From Panagrolaimus kolymaensis (taxonomy: Eukaryota; Nematoda; Chromadorea; Rhabditida; Panagrolaimidae): a stretch of DNA of 64,000 bases. The notes beneath the pieces were generated by a model. The model had not been told where the DNA came from. It was given only the letters and a program-made list of their open reading frames with translations, and did no database searches. The stretch spans positions 620,001 through 684,000 of the forward strand of contig JAJQJQ010000032.1 in NCBI GenBank assembly GCA_028622995.1. Reading direction: 5' to 3'. The position numbers and the translations under genes were made by a program. Below, in pieces: positions 44,816-55,287 of this stretch. Position 1 is the stretch's first letter; every line of letters begins with the position of its first letter.

Positions 44816-45778
44816 TGCACGATTACCATAGAGTTTTCGACGAAGTTCACGAGAAATTGGTTTAAGATGCATGAAGTTACAGAAGGCGCCTTTTTGACAA
44901 CCACCAAGTTCGTATTGACGACAACATGATTCACGAAAATCGGTTACAGGTGATAATTCAGCATAAATTGGTTCACCATTAAACCTAAAAAAAGCTTTTA
45001 TTAATGTATGTAGGATAGTTAACAAAAAAATCACCATCTATCTTCTAAAGCAGTTCTGCATTTCTCAGCATCTTCTTCACGATAAAACTTAATGTATACG
45101 TTCCCAATCATGTGTTCGCCAATATTATCACAAACATTCATTTCTTCAATCTTACCATACTTTGTATCGATTTCAGTAAACAGCTCTTCAAAAAAGTCAT
45201 CAAAGTATTGTTGTTCTTGATCATTACGTTGTCCAACTTTCGAGAAAGCATCAGCTTGTCTCATATCGATGACAGGATTGTGATATCTGAAAAAAAAGAG
45301 TTAAATATTTGATTGAAAAATTGTAAGTATAAACATACAAGTTCTTTAGTAGCACAGTTTGAGAGAAGGTTGGCATGTTATGAGTACGTGAACATTTATC
45401 ACCATGTCGACAAGCTCCAATTTTGAAATAAAATGAGCAATTTACCTAAAAGAATTACAATAAAGAGGTAATTTATAGAAATACAAAAAATTCGAAAGAG
45501 ATTACATGTGGAAAAGCATTCCTCTTTCACATTTTCACATTACAAAAAGATCAAAAGTGGGGAATCGAATTATATATAGCCAAAACCCAAAGAAAGATAA
45601 TCAAGTTTGTATCCTAAAAAACCTGAAACTTTGTGGCACAAAAAAAAGTTTTATTAGCTAATAGAATTATGCTTTCAAAGTTTAGTGTCTTAATTCCCGT
45701 GAAATGACTTACCTTGTCTTTTTCAGTACCATAGATGGATGCTAAGTATTCAGCACCAGACGTTCCATGACTTCCCAT
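44612..45778 (-). CDS. uaf-2: U2AF small subunit (U2AF35), copy B with RSPER-repeat tail
   Basis: Tandem paralogue of copy A. Four exons: 45778-45713, 45445-45339, 45286-45035, 44984-44612, giving 265 residues. The finger-RRM-finger body is almost identical to copy A (for example M to T at residue 6). Intron positions are the same, but the intron sequences partly differ and intron 2 here ends TTTTTCAG rather than TTTAG. The tail is different: after YGNRA it is a tandem array of 14-residue units of the type [56 protein letters not shown], ending [11 protein letters not shown]. These are SR-like dipeptides that could be phosphorylated. Both copies keep all zinc ligands, so both should bind RNA. 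Confidence 0.94.
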
Positions 45779-46315
45779 GATTTTTTTCTTCAGAAATTAT
45801 TTTAAAAAATGTGTTTCTGTTGATTAAAAAGTTTCAAACTTGAAAGAATAAAAAACGAATCAAAAATTTCAAAAGCTTTTTATAAAACTTTTTCGTTTTG
45901 AGAGTTGATTAGCGGGGAATGAACATTTTTTTAAATTTTTTTTCGGATGGCTGCTTTGCTGCTTTTTGCAATGGAAAAAAAAGAAGAAATAAGTGTAGGA
46001 AGAAAGGAGGGAGAAAGCTTTGTGCCATGACTCTTTTTTTTCTGTGTGATGCCATAAAAGGGCGTGTTGTTGCTTGAGAGACATTACTAATACTACTAAC
46101 TAAAGTCTAAAAGCTTTGTGTTAAAATAACTAACAACATCAAAATAAAAAGGCAGATGTATTTTAAATTTTAAACGCGCGTGACTGGTTTCTTTTTTTTC
46201 TAATTAGCTCTACGGATAACAATAATAACTTCGTAATTTTTAGGAAGATATCTTTTGTCATTTTATACAAACTTATTTTTTATAATGATATTATTCCTAT
46301 TGTTGCAGCAAAATA
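45779..46315. other. divergent promoter region, U2AF35 copy B / CSRNP
   Basis: About 540 bp, AT-rich. TGTTGCAG ending at 46308 just before the CSRNP start is a good trans-splice acceptor candidate. Confidence 0.4.
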
Positions 46316-48807
46316 ATGAGTGATGTGAGAGTGTTTTTTTAAAGCTTATAAATAATACATACTATATAAGATGCTTTTTTCAGTCCATTGTTTCGCATGC
46401 GGCTCCAATTGCTATGAACGTTCTAAAAGCTAAACGTGAAAAGCTTTTACTTGCTCGAACTGCACCCGTTGAAAATTCAGATGAAAAGCCCGAATTGCTT
46501 CCAATGCCAGTAAGATCCTATTTGCAAGAATCAGCTGAAAATAAGCGAAAGCGAATGATTGTTTCCCAAAGTGAATGTAAAACCAATAATAATTTTTTAA
46601 ATATAAAAAAATCAAATCCATGGAAAAGTGTGGATTCACCAAAAGAAAATGAACGAATTACTACTTTTGCTTTACCATCAAGAGCCAGTCGAAGACTTTG
46701 TGAAAAAGATAATAAAAAGAAAAAAGAAGTAAAATTTGGTGGAGTTCATGTATATTATTTTGGTCGAAGCCAAAGTTATTCTACTGTTCCCACATCGGAA
46801 GGAGCAAGTCTTGGCATGGAAGATAAACATCATTCATCAAAAAATTATAGCTTTTATGAATTTTCAAGAGCGTCCGTTCGTCAAAATGTAAGACATTTTT
46901 TGGTTGTCATGTGAAACTTATTGTTAGCTTTTAGGAACAAAAATGGTCTGTGTTACGCAAATATTTACAACAACAAACAAAACCAAGGAGATCTCCAAGA
47001 AAAAATGTGGCTCTTAAACCAGCTTTAAGTCATACAGTAGAAAATGAAATAAGCAAAACTGTTAAAGAAGTTTTAGAATCTTTGATTAAGAAAGTTGTGG
47101 ATGCTCAACAATCTAATATCTCAGAAGATGTTGATATGTCTGATTCAGAATTAATTATTGTTGCGGCCGAATCTGATAGCGATGATGAAAATGTAAGAGT
47201 TTTAATTAACTTCCTTCAATTTTAGTCTTTGCTTCTTTTTTTTAGGAAGTTCTTCCCATTCCTGAAGCAGAAATCCTTCAACCCCTTGATAAACATATTC
47301 GTCATGCGATATTAGAACAATCTAACGTTCCTTTGGATTTAACTGATGATAATGATTGTCAAGAAATTAGGCAATCAAGAACTAAATGTGGTTGTTCATG
47401 TAAAAACGGATTATGCCTTCCTGAAAGTTGTGAATGTGCTATAAATGGAATTAAATGTCAAGTTGATTTGGATGGTTTTCCATGTATTTGCAAGCAGGAC
47501 CAATGTTCAAATCCTGAAGGTCGAGTTGAATTTAATCCTTTAAGAGTTCAAAGTCATTATTTATCAATATTAAAAATTTTAAAAGATTCAGAAAAAATGG
47601 TAAATGCGTCTTTTTTGTTGTTGATAATTTTATATTTCTCTCTTTTTTTGCAGAATTATGAACATAACAGCTTTCATCCTCGTCATATTAAATTTGCAGA
47701 TGAATATATTGATGAATGTGGCACATCATCTTATTTAAACACTCCTTCCCCGCCAGTTGCTTCGTATCAACGAGAAACAACCACAGTTCAATTAACTACG
47801 GATTTAATGGTTAATGCTACTAATGCGGCTGTTGCTTCATCCACTACTACTACAACTACAGTTAATACATCAACAAGCAATATAACCATTGCTCAATTTG
47901 TAAATAACAATAATAATAATGACAAGGATGAAAATAATCGGTTTTCAACACGTAAGTTTATTTATATTTTTAGTTTTTTTCTTCACCATTTATTTTTGTT
48001 TTAATTAAAGCTGTTATTTTTTTTTCGTTTCCGTTCCATAAAACTGTTTTTTCTTTTTGCAGAGAATGAAATAATAAAAACATCGCTAATGGAAACACCG
48101 CCTCCACAACAACAACATCCTATAATAATAAATCAAGAAAACCCTATTATGCCACCACCAAAACGCAAATATCCGGTTACTCCTACGTATAAGCGTGAAA
48201 ATGTTGCAGCATTAGTTTATGAGTGAGTATATATTTTTTACATACATAAAAGGTCAAAACTACATTTAAGCCTTTTTTTTCTTTAAATCACATGCTGCTT
48301 CTTTTCCCATTAGTAACTATAATTACTACTAGGGTTTATATTTAAAATTGTTTATGTTTTTAAAAAAGTTTACAAACAACACAAATTGGGCGTTTGCTTT
48401 TTTAAATTTTACCATAATCCACTGGGAAATAATAACACTTTTTATTTATTTTTAGCTTTCAACAACCAGAAGAATTTTCTTCTGAAACTGCTGCTTTATT
48501 TCCATCATCTCCATCCCTCATGGGTTCATCATCAACCATAACAACCCTTCGACGTTCCCCACGAAATTCGCCAATGAAAAGACCCTTTCCTCTTTCACAA
48601 CCACCTCCACTCATATCTTCATCATCATTGACAAGCATTGTGGTAGTTGGAAATGTGGAAACTACTCCATCACCAAAACGTGCAAAAAAAGTTCCATCTA
48701 CACGAAGTATAATAGTTAATTTTTCACAAACTATCGATGAAGAAAATTTTCCTTTTGAAGCTTTAGAACAACCTGAAAGTAGCAAATATGAGGGAAATGG
48801 CTTATAA
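46316..48807 (+). CDS. cysteine/serine-rich nuclear protein (CSRNP/AXUD1 family)
   Basis: Predicted nuclear transcription regulator of the CSRNP family. Seven exons: 46316-46324, 46384-46887, 46935-47192, 47246-47599, 47654-47951, 48063-48222, 48456-48807, giving 644 residues. Exon 1 would code only MSD, placed after a CAG acceptor and before a GTGAGA donor; if it is not used, the next Met (MNVLKAKREKLLLARTAP) starts 10 codons into exon 2. Domain marks: VKFGGVHVYYFGRSQSYSTV and EGASLGMEDKHH (family N-terminal domain); an acidic stretch DMSDSELIIVAAESDSDDEN; the Cys-rich domain CGCSCKNGLCLPESCECA followed by IKCQVDLDGFPCICKQDQC and RVEFNPLRVQSHYL. The C-terminal half is Thr/Asn/Ser/Pro-rich and disordered, with KRKYPVTPTYKRE and KRAKK as likely nuclear signals. 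The family is clear; target genes are unknown. Confidence 0.92.
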
Positions 48808-49134
48808 AATATTTATTATTAGTTAATAATTTTTTTTATTGCATTTTTGAAAATCCTCCCATATTATTTTTTTATTTGTTTTTAATTACGCATCTCATTT
48901 TTTTAAAAATTAATAGCTTTATCGAAGAAAAAAAATTTTAAACCTTTCAAAAAACAATATTCTATCGGTCTCTCATTTTTATCATTATATCATTTCTTTT
49001 TATTGTATCGAACGAAATTGGAGCTTTATGAATTTTACAAGAAATATTATTTTTATAGACATAATAAATATTACTTAACCAATTTTCTTAAAGGAAGACA
49101 CTAATTTAAGGAAAAGCCTCAAAATAAATAAAGT

Positions 49135-50190
49135 TTATTCGAATCTTGTCGATCGGATGCTGCTGTTTCTTATTAAGTTACCAGGGGTGGAAGGAATTAT
49201 TGTGACATTATTACTTTCAATTTTAACTTGACAAATTTGTTGCATAATTTTTTGACGTAATACAGTGCTCAAAGCTATAAGAAACCATGGAGGTGTAAGA
49301 GTAACCAAATCAGTTAAATAAACTTGATATGAAAATAATTTTATTCTATCTGTTGCATTTGGAATAACATAATACAAGACCTAAAGCATTAATATAATTT
49401 TAACAAAAGCTAAACTCTCAAAATGTTTACATACTTGAAGCATGCCATAAGCTAATTCATTACCAAAAATAAGTAAATTAAAACAAAATAATTTCATATT
49501 TTGTGGCGAAACTTTATTACTGCTGATATTCTTTGATTTGTTTTTATATTTTTGTGCTGCAAGATAAACGCAAACATAACCATTCATAAGGAAGCACATT
49601 GTGGCACTTGTAAAAACAACAATGAATGCAACAAGGCTGTTCTTTAAAAATGGTGGAGGCGCAAAGCTATCAAGGATATATCCTTTTGATGGATCAGATG
49701 CATTATAAATTTGAAGCCTTACATCACTAAACCATATATGCCATGTCAATAAATTTGGAAGAAAATAACCAAGAACTATCATTATTAAAAGATATTTTCG
49801 CCAAAATGATATATATGAAGTTTTAAATAAAATTACGGTGAATCGATTGAATACAAGCAAAACATCAAAAAAGAAAGTTGAATATTGAGTATTATAAAGT
49901 AAAACATAAAAAGAAGTAATAAAAAATCCATTGGATGGAAGAGAATCAAATAACGATAAAAATGCTGGACATGCCATTGCGCGAGTATAAAAATAATAAA
50001 AAGTTTGATATAAAATTAAATTAATCGAAGAAAACCCAAAAATGCTATAAAATGAGCCATTAAAATTTGAACTTGATTTAGATAAAAATAAAACATAAAA
50101 TGTGATTAAATAAAGGACATAACTTGGGATTATGTATGATAAAGGAATAAATGCAACAAAGTTTGCTTCATCAGGTGCTCGAAGAATCAT
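49135..50190 (-). CDS. seven-transmembrane nematode chemoreceptor, Srg/Srv type
   Basis: Serpentine receptor of a nematode-specific chemosensory class. Two exons: 50190-49435 and 49380-49135, giving 333 residues with seven hydrophobic spans (for example IPLSYIIPSYVLYLITFYVLF, FFITSFYVLLYN, LIMIVLGYFLPNLLTWHIWF, SLVAFIVVFTSATMCFLMNG, LTPPWFLIALSTVL). The third span is followed by FNRFTVILFKTSYISFW, the N-R-x-T-x-x-F and W pattern of Srg/Srv receptors. A short Ser/Arg-rich cytoplasmic tail ends SSIRSTRFE. It stands alone here rather than in a receptor cluster. Faces the 3' end of the CSRNP gene across 330 bp of AT-rich spacer. Class is probable; the ligand is unknown. Confidence 0.85.
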
Positions 50191-50736
50191 TTTTTTAAAT
50201 TAAATTATCAATCCTTCTGGAAGTTAAGGCTTTTGAAAAATGACAAAAAATAAAGTTTTCTGTTTATCAAAGTATATACTCTTTAAAATTTAAATACAAT
50301 GAAAAAATTCAAGTTGTTGTCGGTGATATTAGTTGGTTAAATTAATGGGTTGCAAATGGAAATTAAAAGAAAGATGTTGTTCCACAAACAATTTGTTTGT
50401 GTTTTTTGTTTATTGTTGTCATTCAAGATGCGAATGTTCAGCCTTAATGATAGGTATTAGCTAAGGCTTTTAATGATAGCTTACAAAAAGGTTTTTGGGT
50501 CCAACGGAAACACACGACGAAATGTGTGATGACTTTATTTCTGATGGAAGTTGTCAGCGTTAAAAATTCTGTGAGATTCTTTTTGTTGTGTCCGATTTTG
50601 TGCCTTATCATTTTTACATTTTTTTATAAATACACATACATACATAAATATTATAATGATGAAAATTAATTACCGCGTTTATATTTATAATTTTAAAGAA
50701 AAAAACTCTAACATCTTAAAGAAAAGTACGGTAGTT
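50191..50736. other. intergenic
   Basis: Receptor promoter side and 3' flank of the KATNIP-like gene. AT-rich; no other feature seen. Confidence 0.4.
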
Positions 50737-53464
50737 TTAACAATCACGCAAATTAATTTCAAGAATTCCTGTTTCAGATGCAGAACTCATTGGAACTTCG
50801 CCACTAAAAATAATTAGATCATCAGCTGAAAGAGAAATATGATGAACTCCGCGTTGAGGAGTTTTACGATAATTATAAATTTTAATTTTCGAAACATATG
50901 TTGGTGAATCAAATATTATAAATACTCGAGCATAACGATTTGGCAACATTGGGGTTAGCCACATGTGTTGGGCTCTAAAAGGGTAATAATTGATAGCTTT
51001 ATGTCTGATGCTATATCTCTCATTGCTGGCTATTTTTTGTTTACCGTTTTGTATCATTTTCACCATCAATAAGTTTATCACTTGAACGAGGATCGTTGTC
51101 AACTGAAGGCAAAATATTTACACTTTCAGGGAATGCCGCAATATCTAAAAAATTAGTTTTCAAACTTTGAAAGTTAATATAAAGTTAGAAAAATTTACTT
51201 TGATTTCGAAGCTGAATCAAATGATTCCTTCGATTATAAAGTTCAATTCCATTTAATCCAATATAAAATTCATCGCCCCATGTTGAAAGCAAGCGAAATT
51301 GAAAAATGACTAAAAATTTTATAATTCCAATAAAAAACATAAATAAAAGAGGCATGGAACTTACAAGCACTAATGGAGCGAGTAGCTGGTCTTGAAGTTA
51401 ATGGTCGAAATAAATGACATCGATCAAATGTAACATCTTGAACGTAATCAAAATAAACATAACCTGGAGCGCGTCGAAGTAAAACAGTTCCAACTATGGC
51501 TTTTCCATTAACATAAAATTGGGCGCATTGAACTCCAGCGGATGCAAGTTCGGGGGAAGCATTATAATTCCAAATGCTTACACCAGTTATTTCCACTTCA
51601 TTCGGAAATGAAAATGATATCATTGGTGATACTGCAGCTGTGGTATTATTCAATATTGGATTATATTTTATTAAACACATTTCTTGAGGATGACATGTAA
51701 GAATTTTACCATTTATTAAACTGCAAAAACCATCGAGATTGAGTGAAATTTTTTTTAAATATTTTTACCTCGATAAATTATTATTTTCTTCCAATTCTGC
51801 ATTTGTTAATTTTACTATTACACCTTCAGATGGAATGGGTTCTTCATTTTTATTCAGAAATTGAATTTCGGTTAATCCAATTAAATGTTCATGTCCCCAA
51901 TTTGCACATAATTCAATATGAAATACTGAAAAGAAAAAAGAAATTAAATCACTTATTTTTTTCCGTTTATTTTTTCTTCTGCAGCCGTCCTTTTTCTTTG
52001 GCTTTTGCATGCGCGTGCGTATTTTTTTTTTTTTTTTGCTTTGACGAGAGAGTATGTCTTTTAGAGTCTAACGCACAAGGTTATGTCATCACATCTATTT
52101 TTGTTAAGTCGAGTATAGGTTTGTAAAAAAGTTTTTATCGTTGAAATCATACTTCACAGGATCTTTTCTGTAGTAGTAGTTTTCACATCGCTTTTTTTAA
52201 ATCTGTGATCAGCAGATTCCGCGATGATCGAGCTTTAGTGAGGCTCCTGGAGCGTGAAGCTCGTTAAATTATCCTTCGGGGTGATTTAGCGTTGATGATC
52301 GCTGATTCAAACTTCGGTTTGGATCTAAGGGGGCTTCACTTGCTGAGCGGATAAGCAAAAAATATTTAATTTTTGGAGAAAAAAAAATTTGCTTTTATGC
52401 AAAGCAAAAAATGAAGAAGAAAAAAACTAACATTTTGTTTTTAAAATATTTCGTTCTTCCAAATTTTCAATCGATGCTTCATTATTATTTTTTATGGTTG
52501 CCATTTCGCCATTAGTAATTCGTCCAGATTCACGTGAAACATTTGCTGCAGTTCGAGGACGTTGAATGCTGGAATCTGTAAGGGAAGAAACGGGAGAGGG
52601 TACTGCAATGAAATGCAATGATAGAATAAAGTTCAAAGGAGGAGATAGGAAAGCTTACGGCTTGATGATTCATCCGAATCACAACTAATTTCCAAATTAT
52701 CAGCGATTGTCGCAATTTCATATTCTTTAAGAAAAATATCATTTTCTGCCACATTATTTAGAATGTCATTATCGGTGGTAAATAAAATTGTCTAAAAACG
52801 TTTGTTTCACAAATCTTTTTTTAAACTTGTTATTGACGACTTACATCACCGAGAAACTTTTCTTCATTTCCGTCACTAAAAGCGCAAGTTATTTCACCCT
52901 CAAATATAACTTTTTCATCCAATTCTATTTTCATTTGATGTACACCTCTCAAAGCATGAACTCTGCTTTGACAATAATTCTATAAAAACCTACATAAGTA
53001 ATTATTTTTCATTCATAATTCCCACAGTACTACTACGGAAGTAAAGAGAGTGGGTGTTTTTTTTTATGTGAAACAATAAAGTTAAAATTAGATTTTTTGA
53101 AAAAAGTCATGTAAGCATTTATAGTCACAAGAAAATGTCTCTCACCCAAACTCGAATCAATGAAATTGTGTCTTCCTCTTCTAAAGTGATTTTAATCCAA
53201 ATAGGTAAATCTTCATTTTTTCGATAATTACATGTCCACATTCTTTTTGCATCTGTGCTTGGACATGTTTGATGCGACAATAAACTCTCCAAAGAGCCAG
53301 ATTGTTCAACGGCATTGGTGGTAATTTCTGCAACTTTAACACGCTTTCCACATTGTGAAAATATTTCCAATGCACTTATTCCAATATAAAATGGATCATC
53401 CCATGGATATAATAATAAAAATTTAAGTTCTTTACCCGTTGGTAATTCAGGAATTGTAAAAGGG
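50737..53464 (-). CDS. KATNIP: katanin-interacting protein homologue (KATNIP/KIAA0556), C-terminal part, 5' end unresolved
   Basis: Ciliary-base and microtubule protein family defined by repeated DUF4457 domains. Exons I can join in frame: 53464-53146, 52979-52845, 52791-52659, 52602-52432, 51925-51769, 51720-51365, 51309-51199, 51144-51045, 50974-50737, about 570 residues to the stop. Repeats of the family pattern are clear: LKFLLLYPWDDPFYIGISALEIF, then VRVWVRDIF-type strands, CANWGHEHLIGLTEIQFLNK and FRLLSTWGDEFYIGLNGIELYN. The diagnostic end is SSDKLIDGENDTKR, AQHMWLTPMLPNRYARVFII, KIKIYNYRKTPQRGVHHIS. The first listed exon begins in mid-codon, so at least one 5' exon lies upstream of 53464. 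I could not choose it: a tiny ATG exon near 53550 is possible. Much shorter than the roughly 1600-residue vertebrate protein. A U3 snoRNA gene sits antisense in the intron 52431-51926. Confidence 0.88.
52145..52352 (+). ncRNA. U3: U3 small nucleolar RNA
   Basis: Box C/D RNA that guides early 18S rRNA processing in the SSU processome. 5' domain: ATCATACTTCACAGGATCTT then TTCTGTAGT, matching the conserved U3 box A region (GGATCATTTCTATAGT). Box B is GAGCGTGAAGC (exact core), box C is TTGATGATCG, and box D is CTGAG near the 3' end. Between B and C is a hairpin with a TTCG loop (GTTAAATTATCC-TTCG-GGGTGATTTAGC). After C comes a second one (GATTCAAAC-TTCG-GTTTGGATC), giving the usual stem-loop pattern of the 3' domain. 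Ends are placed by analogy and may shift by several bases. It lies antisense inside an intron of the KATNIP-like gene, so it must have its own promoter. Confidence 0.85.
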
Positions 53465-54378
53465 CTAAAAAAAAGGGAAAAGAATGTAAAGTTTGGTTAA
53501 AACTTCAAACAAAAAACTACGGGTTCGTCAAACAAAAACTTTATCATTGACTATTAGGAAAAGACTTCACTCAAAAAAATTGTTTTTGGTGAACCAGTCG
53601 ATGATGACCAAAAAAAGAATGATATTTTTAATTTAATTACCTTTATCAAAACTCAAGAACTTCCTAAATACTATTTACAAAAGAAATCAAACCTTTGTTC
53701 TGAAAAATTATTAGCTTCAGAAGTCATGGTCAACCAATAACATGAATGAATACTTTTTGTTCGCATAAAAAAATTTACGACTAAAAAATGTTTATGAATT
53801 GTCGCAACAGCAGCACAATTTTTTACTGCTACCAAAGAAACCTTCTTTTTTTTCTCGTGTTGCTACTGCTTGCTTTTAACGTTGTTGCTATGGGGACTTT
53901 TCTTTCTTGTTTCCAGCATGCTTGGCTTCTTTCGACCTCCTTTTTTTTAAATCTTGTTTATTGTCGTTTATTTTTGGTCGCCGCCGCTTTATAATAAGTT
54001 TTTTCCTTATTTTACTATTTTGAAGAAAATATTTAAAAAAACAAATTTTAATTTGAAGCAATTTTAGGCTTCATTTTGATAAATTTTTAAGAAAAACAAT
54101 GAAGCCAAAATAGATTCAGATCTTTGTGTTTTTTTTCTTCAAAGTACTGTAAATAATGATGGAACAGGGAATCATTTAAAAAAGGTATCAGAGTTTTGAA
54201 TTAAAACCATTATTTTATTTTTGCCAAAAAAAATGAAGAAAAAATATTGGATAACCAAAAACAAATTAAAACGCCGCTTCACTGGTTTTCGTGCTAGAAT
54301 TTTGTCTGCTTCTGTAAAGCAGCAAGCGACTTCAAAGGATACGGTATAAAATCTTAGCAGGATACTGTTAAAATACAA
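53465..54378. other. region upstream of the KATNIP-like exons
   Basis: Contains a plus-strand exon-like block 53558-53740 (61 codons to a stop after a TATTAG acceptor) and a 38-codon plus-strand frame at 54233-54349 in less AT-rich sequence. Neither is assigned to a gene. First exon(s) of the minus-strand KATNIP-like gene must also lie in or beyond this region. Confidence 0.35.
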
Positions 54379-54450
54379 GCATTAGTAGTTCAATGGTAGA
54401 ATTTAGGAATCCCCAATTCCTATGACTCGGGTTCGATTCCCGGCTAATGC
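54379..54450 (+). tRNA. tRNA-Gly-like gene, anticodon CCC, unusual anticodon loop
   Basis: 72 bases that fold as a cloverleaf: acceptor GCATTAG/CTAATGC (7 perfect pairs, the typical Gly acceptor, followed by A), D arm GTTC/GAAT, anticodon stem AGGAA/TTCCT (5 pairs), T arm TCGGG/CCCGG with TTCGATT loop. Box B is the perfect GGTTCGATTCC. The best 7-base anticodon loop is TCCCCAA, which gives anticodon CCC but has C instead of the near-universal U at position 33, and two T residues between D and anticodon stems. A run of five Ts at 54456 serves as the Pol III terminator. Could be a functional variant or a pseudogene. Confidence 0.75.
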
Positions 54451-54652
54451 AAATAATTTTTGGGGCCAGCGAGAGCGTGAAGCACGATCGCGATCGTGAA
54501 GTTTGAATGTTTAGTTTAAAAAAATTTAGAATTACTTTACATAAATAAAATTTATTAAATTCGATAAAAGTCGAACATTTTATTAAAAATAAATTTACTG
54601 ACTAAAACAAATTAAAATCTAAAAATAAATTTCTTCAAGTTTTTGTTTATTC

Positions 54653-55287
54653 CTAAATGCAACTAATCGTAATTTTTTCGTCTCGAGCACTTTCAAAAGT
54701 TTCTTTTAAATTTTCGCATTGTTTTTGATTTTTGACTTTAATTTCCATTTGAGCTGTAAGTTGTTGATTGATATAACGGAAGCGGGAATGAAAATCATTG
54801 ATCGATGGTAAATCAGGCTTTTTTTCAATTTTCTAAACAACACATTCAAATTATCAATCGATTCTTTTAGTTTCCTTTTCTCAAACTTGCCTCATATAAA
54901 TTTGTCATAGTTTCTCGAACGGCCTTTTTTGCTTCTCCAAGATTATCTTCTTCAATGGGAAAATGAATTAAAACATAATTAAATTGTTGAATTGAACGTT
55001 TTCTTCCCGCTGGCACGGAGTTTACGACAGGAAGAATTAAATCGTTTGCAGGTAAACCTAAAATATGATAAAAAAAATTAAGGGATATTTTTAATAAAGC
55101 AATATCTAATACCTATATTTCCTGGAACACCTGGTGGCCCACGTGGTCCACGTTGAGCAACAATCGGAGTGTTGCAAGCCTAAAAATAATAATTATAACT
55201 ATGAAATCTATAATACATTTGATATCTAACTTTTACAGCATCGATGAAAGCCAAAAGTAAAGTAGCAATAGCGAGTATTGAATTCAT
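54653..55287 (-). CDS. small secreted protein with a short collagen-like segment
   Basis: Four exons: 55287-55237, 55179-55113, 55057-54891, 54832-54653, giving 154 residues. The first exon ends exactly at the end of a signal peptide (MNSILAIATLLLAFIDA). Next is a short Gly-X-Y stretch, GPRGPPGVPGNIGLP, then GRKRS (a dibasic site), then a mixed alpha/beta region of about 100 residues (QFNYVLIHFPIEEDNLGEAK, FHSRFRYINQQLTAQMEI) ending in ITISCI. There are only three or four Cys. Intron 3 has a GC donor (GAG|GCAAGT); without splicing the frame hits a stop eight codons on. Too short for a cuticle collagen and not a family I recognise. It lies 200 bp from the tRNA gene on the opposite strand. Confidence 0.7.

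Noticed and set aside
51743..52126. Plus-strand frame of 127 codons next to the U3 gene
   Set aside because: Phe/Ile-rich frame antisense to KATNIP-like exon and intron; no independent support.
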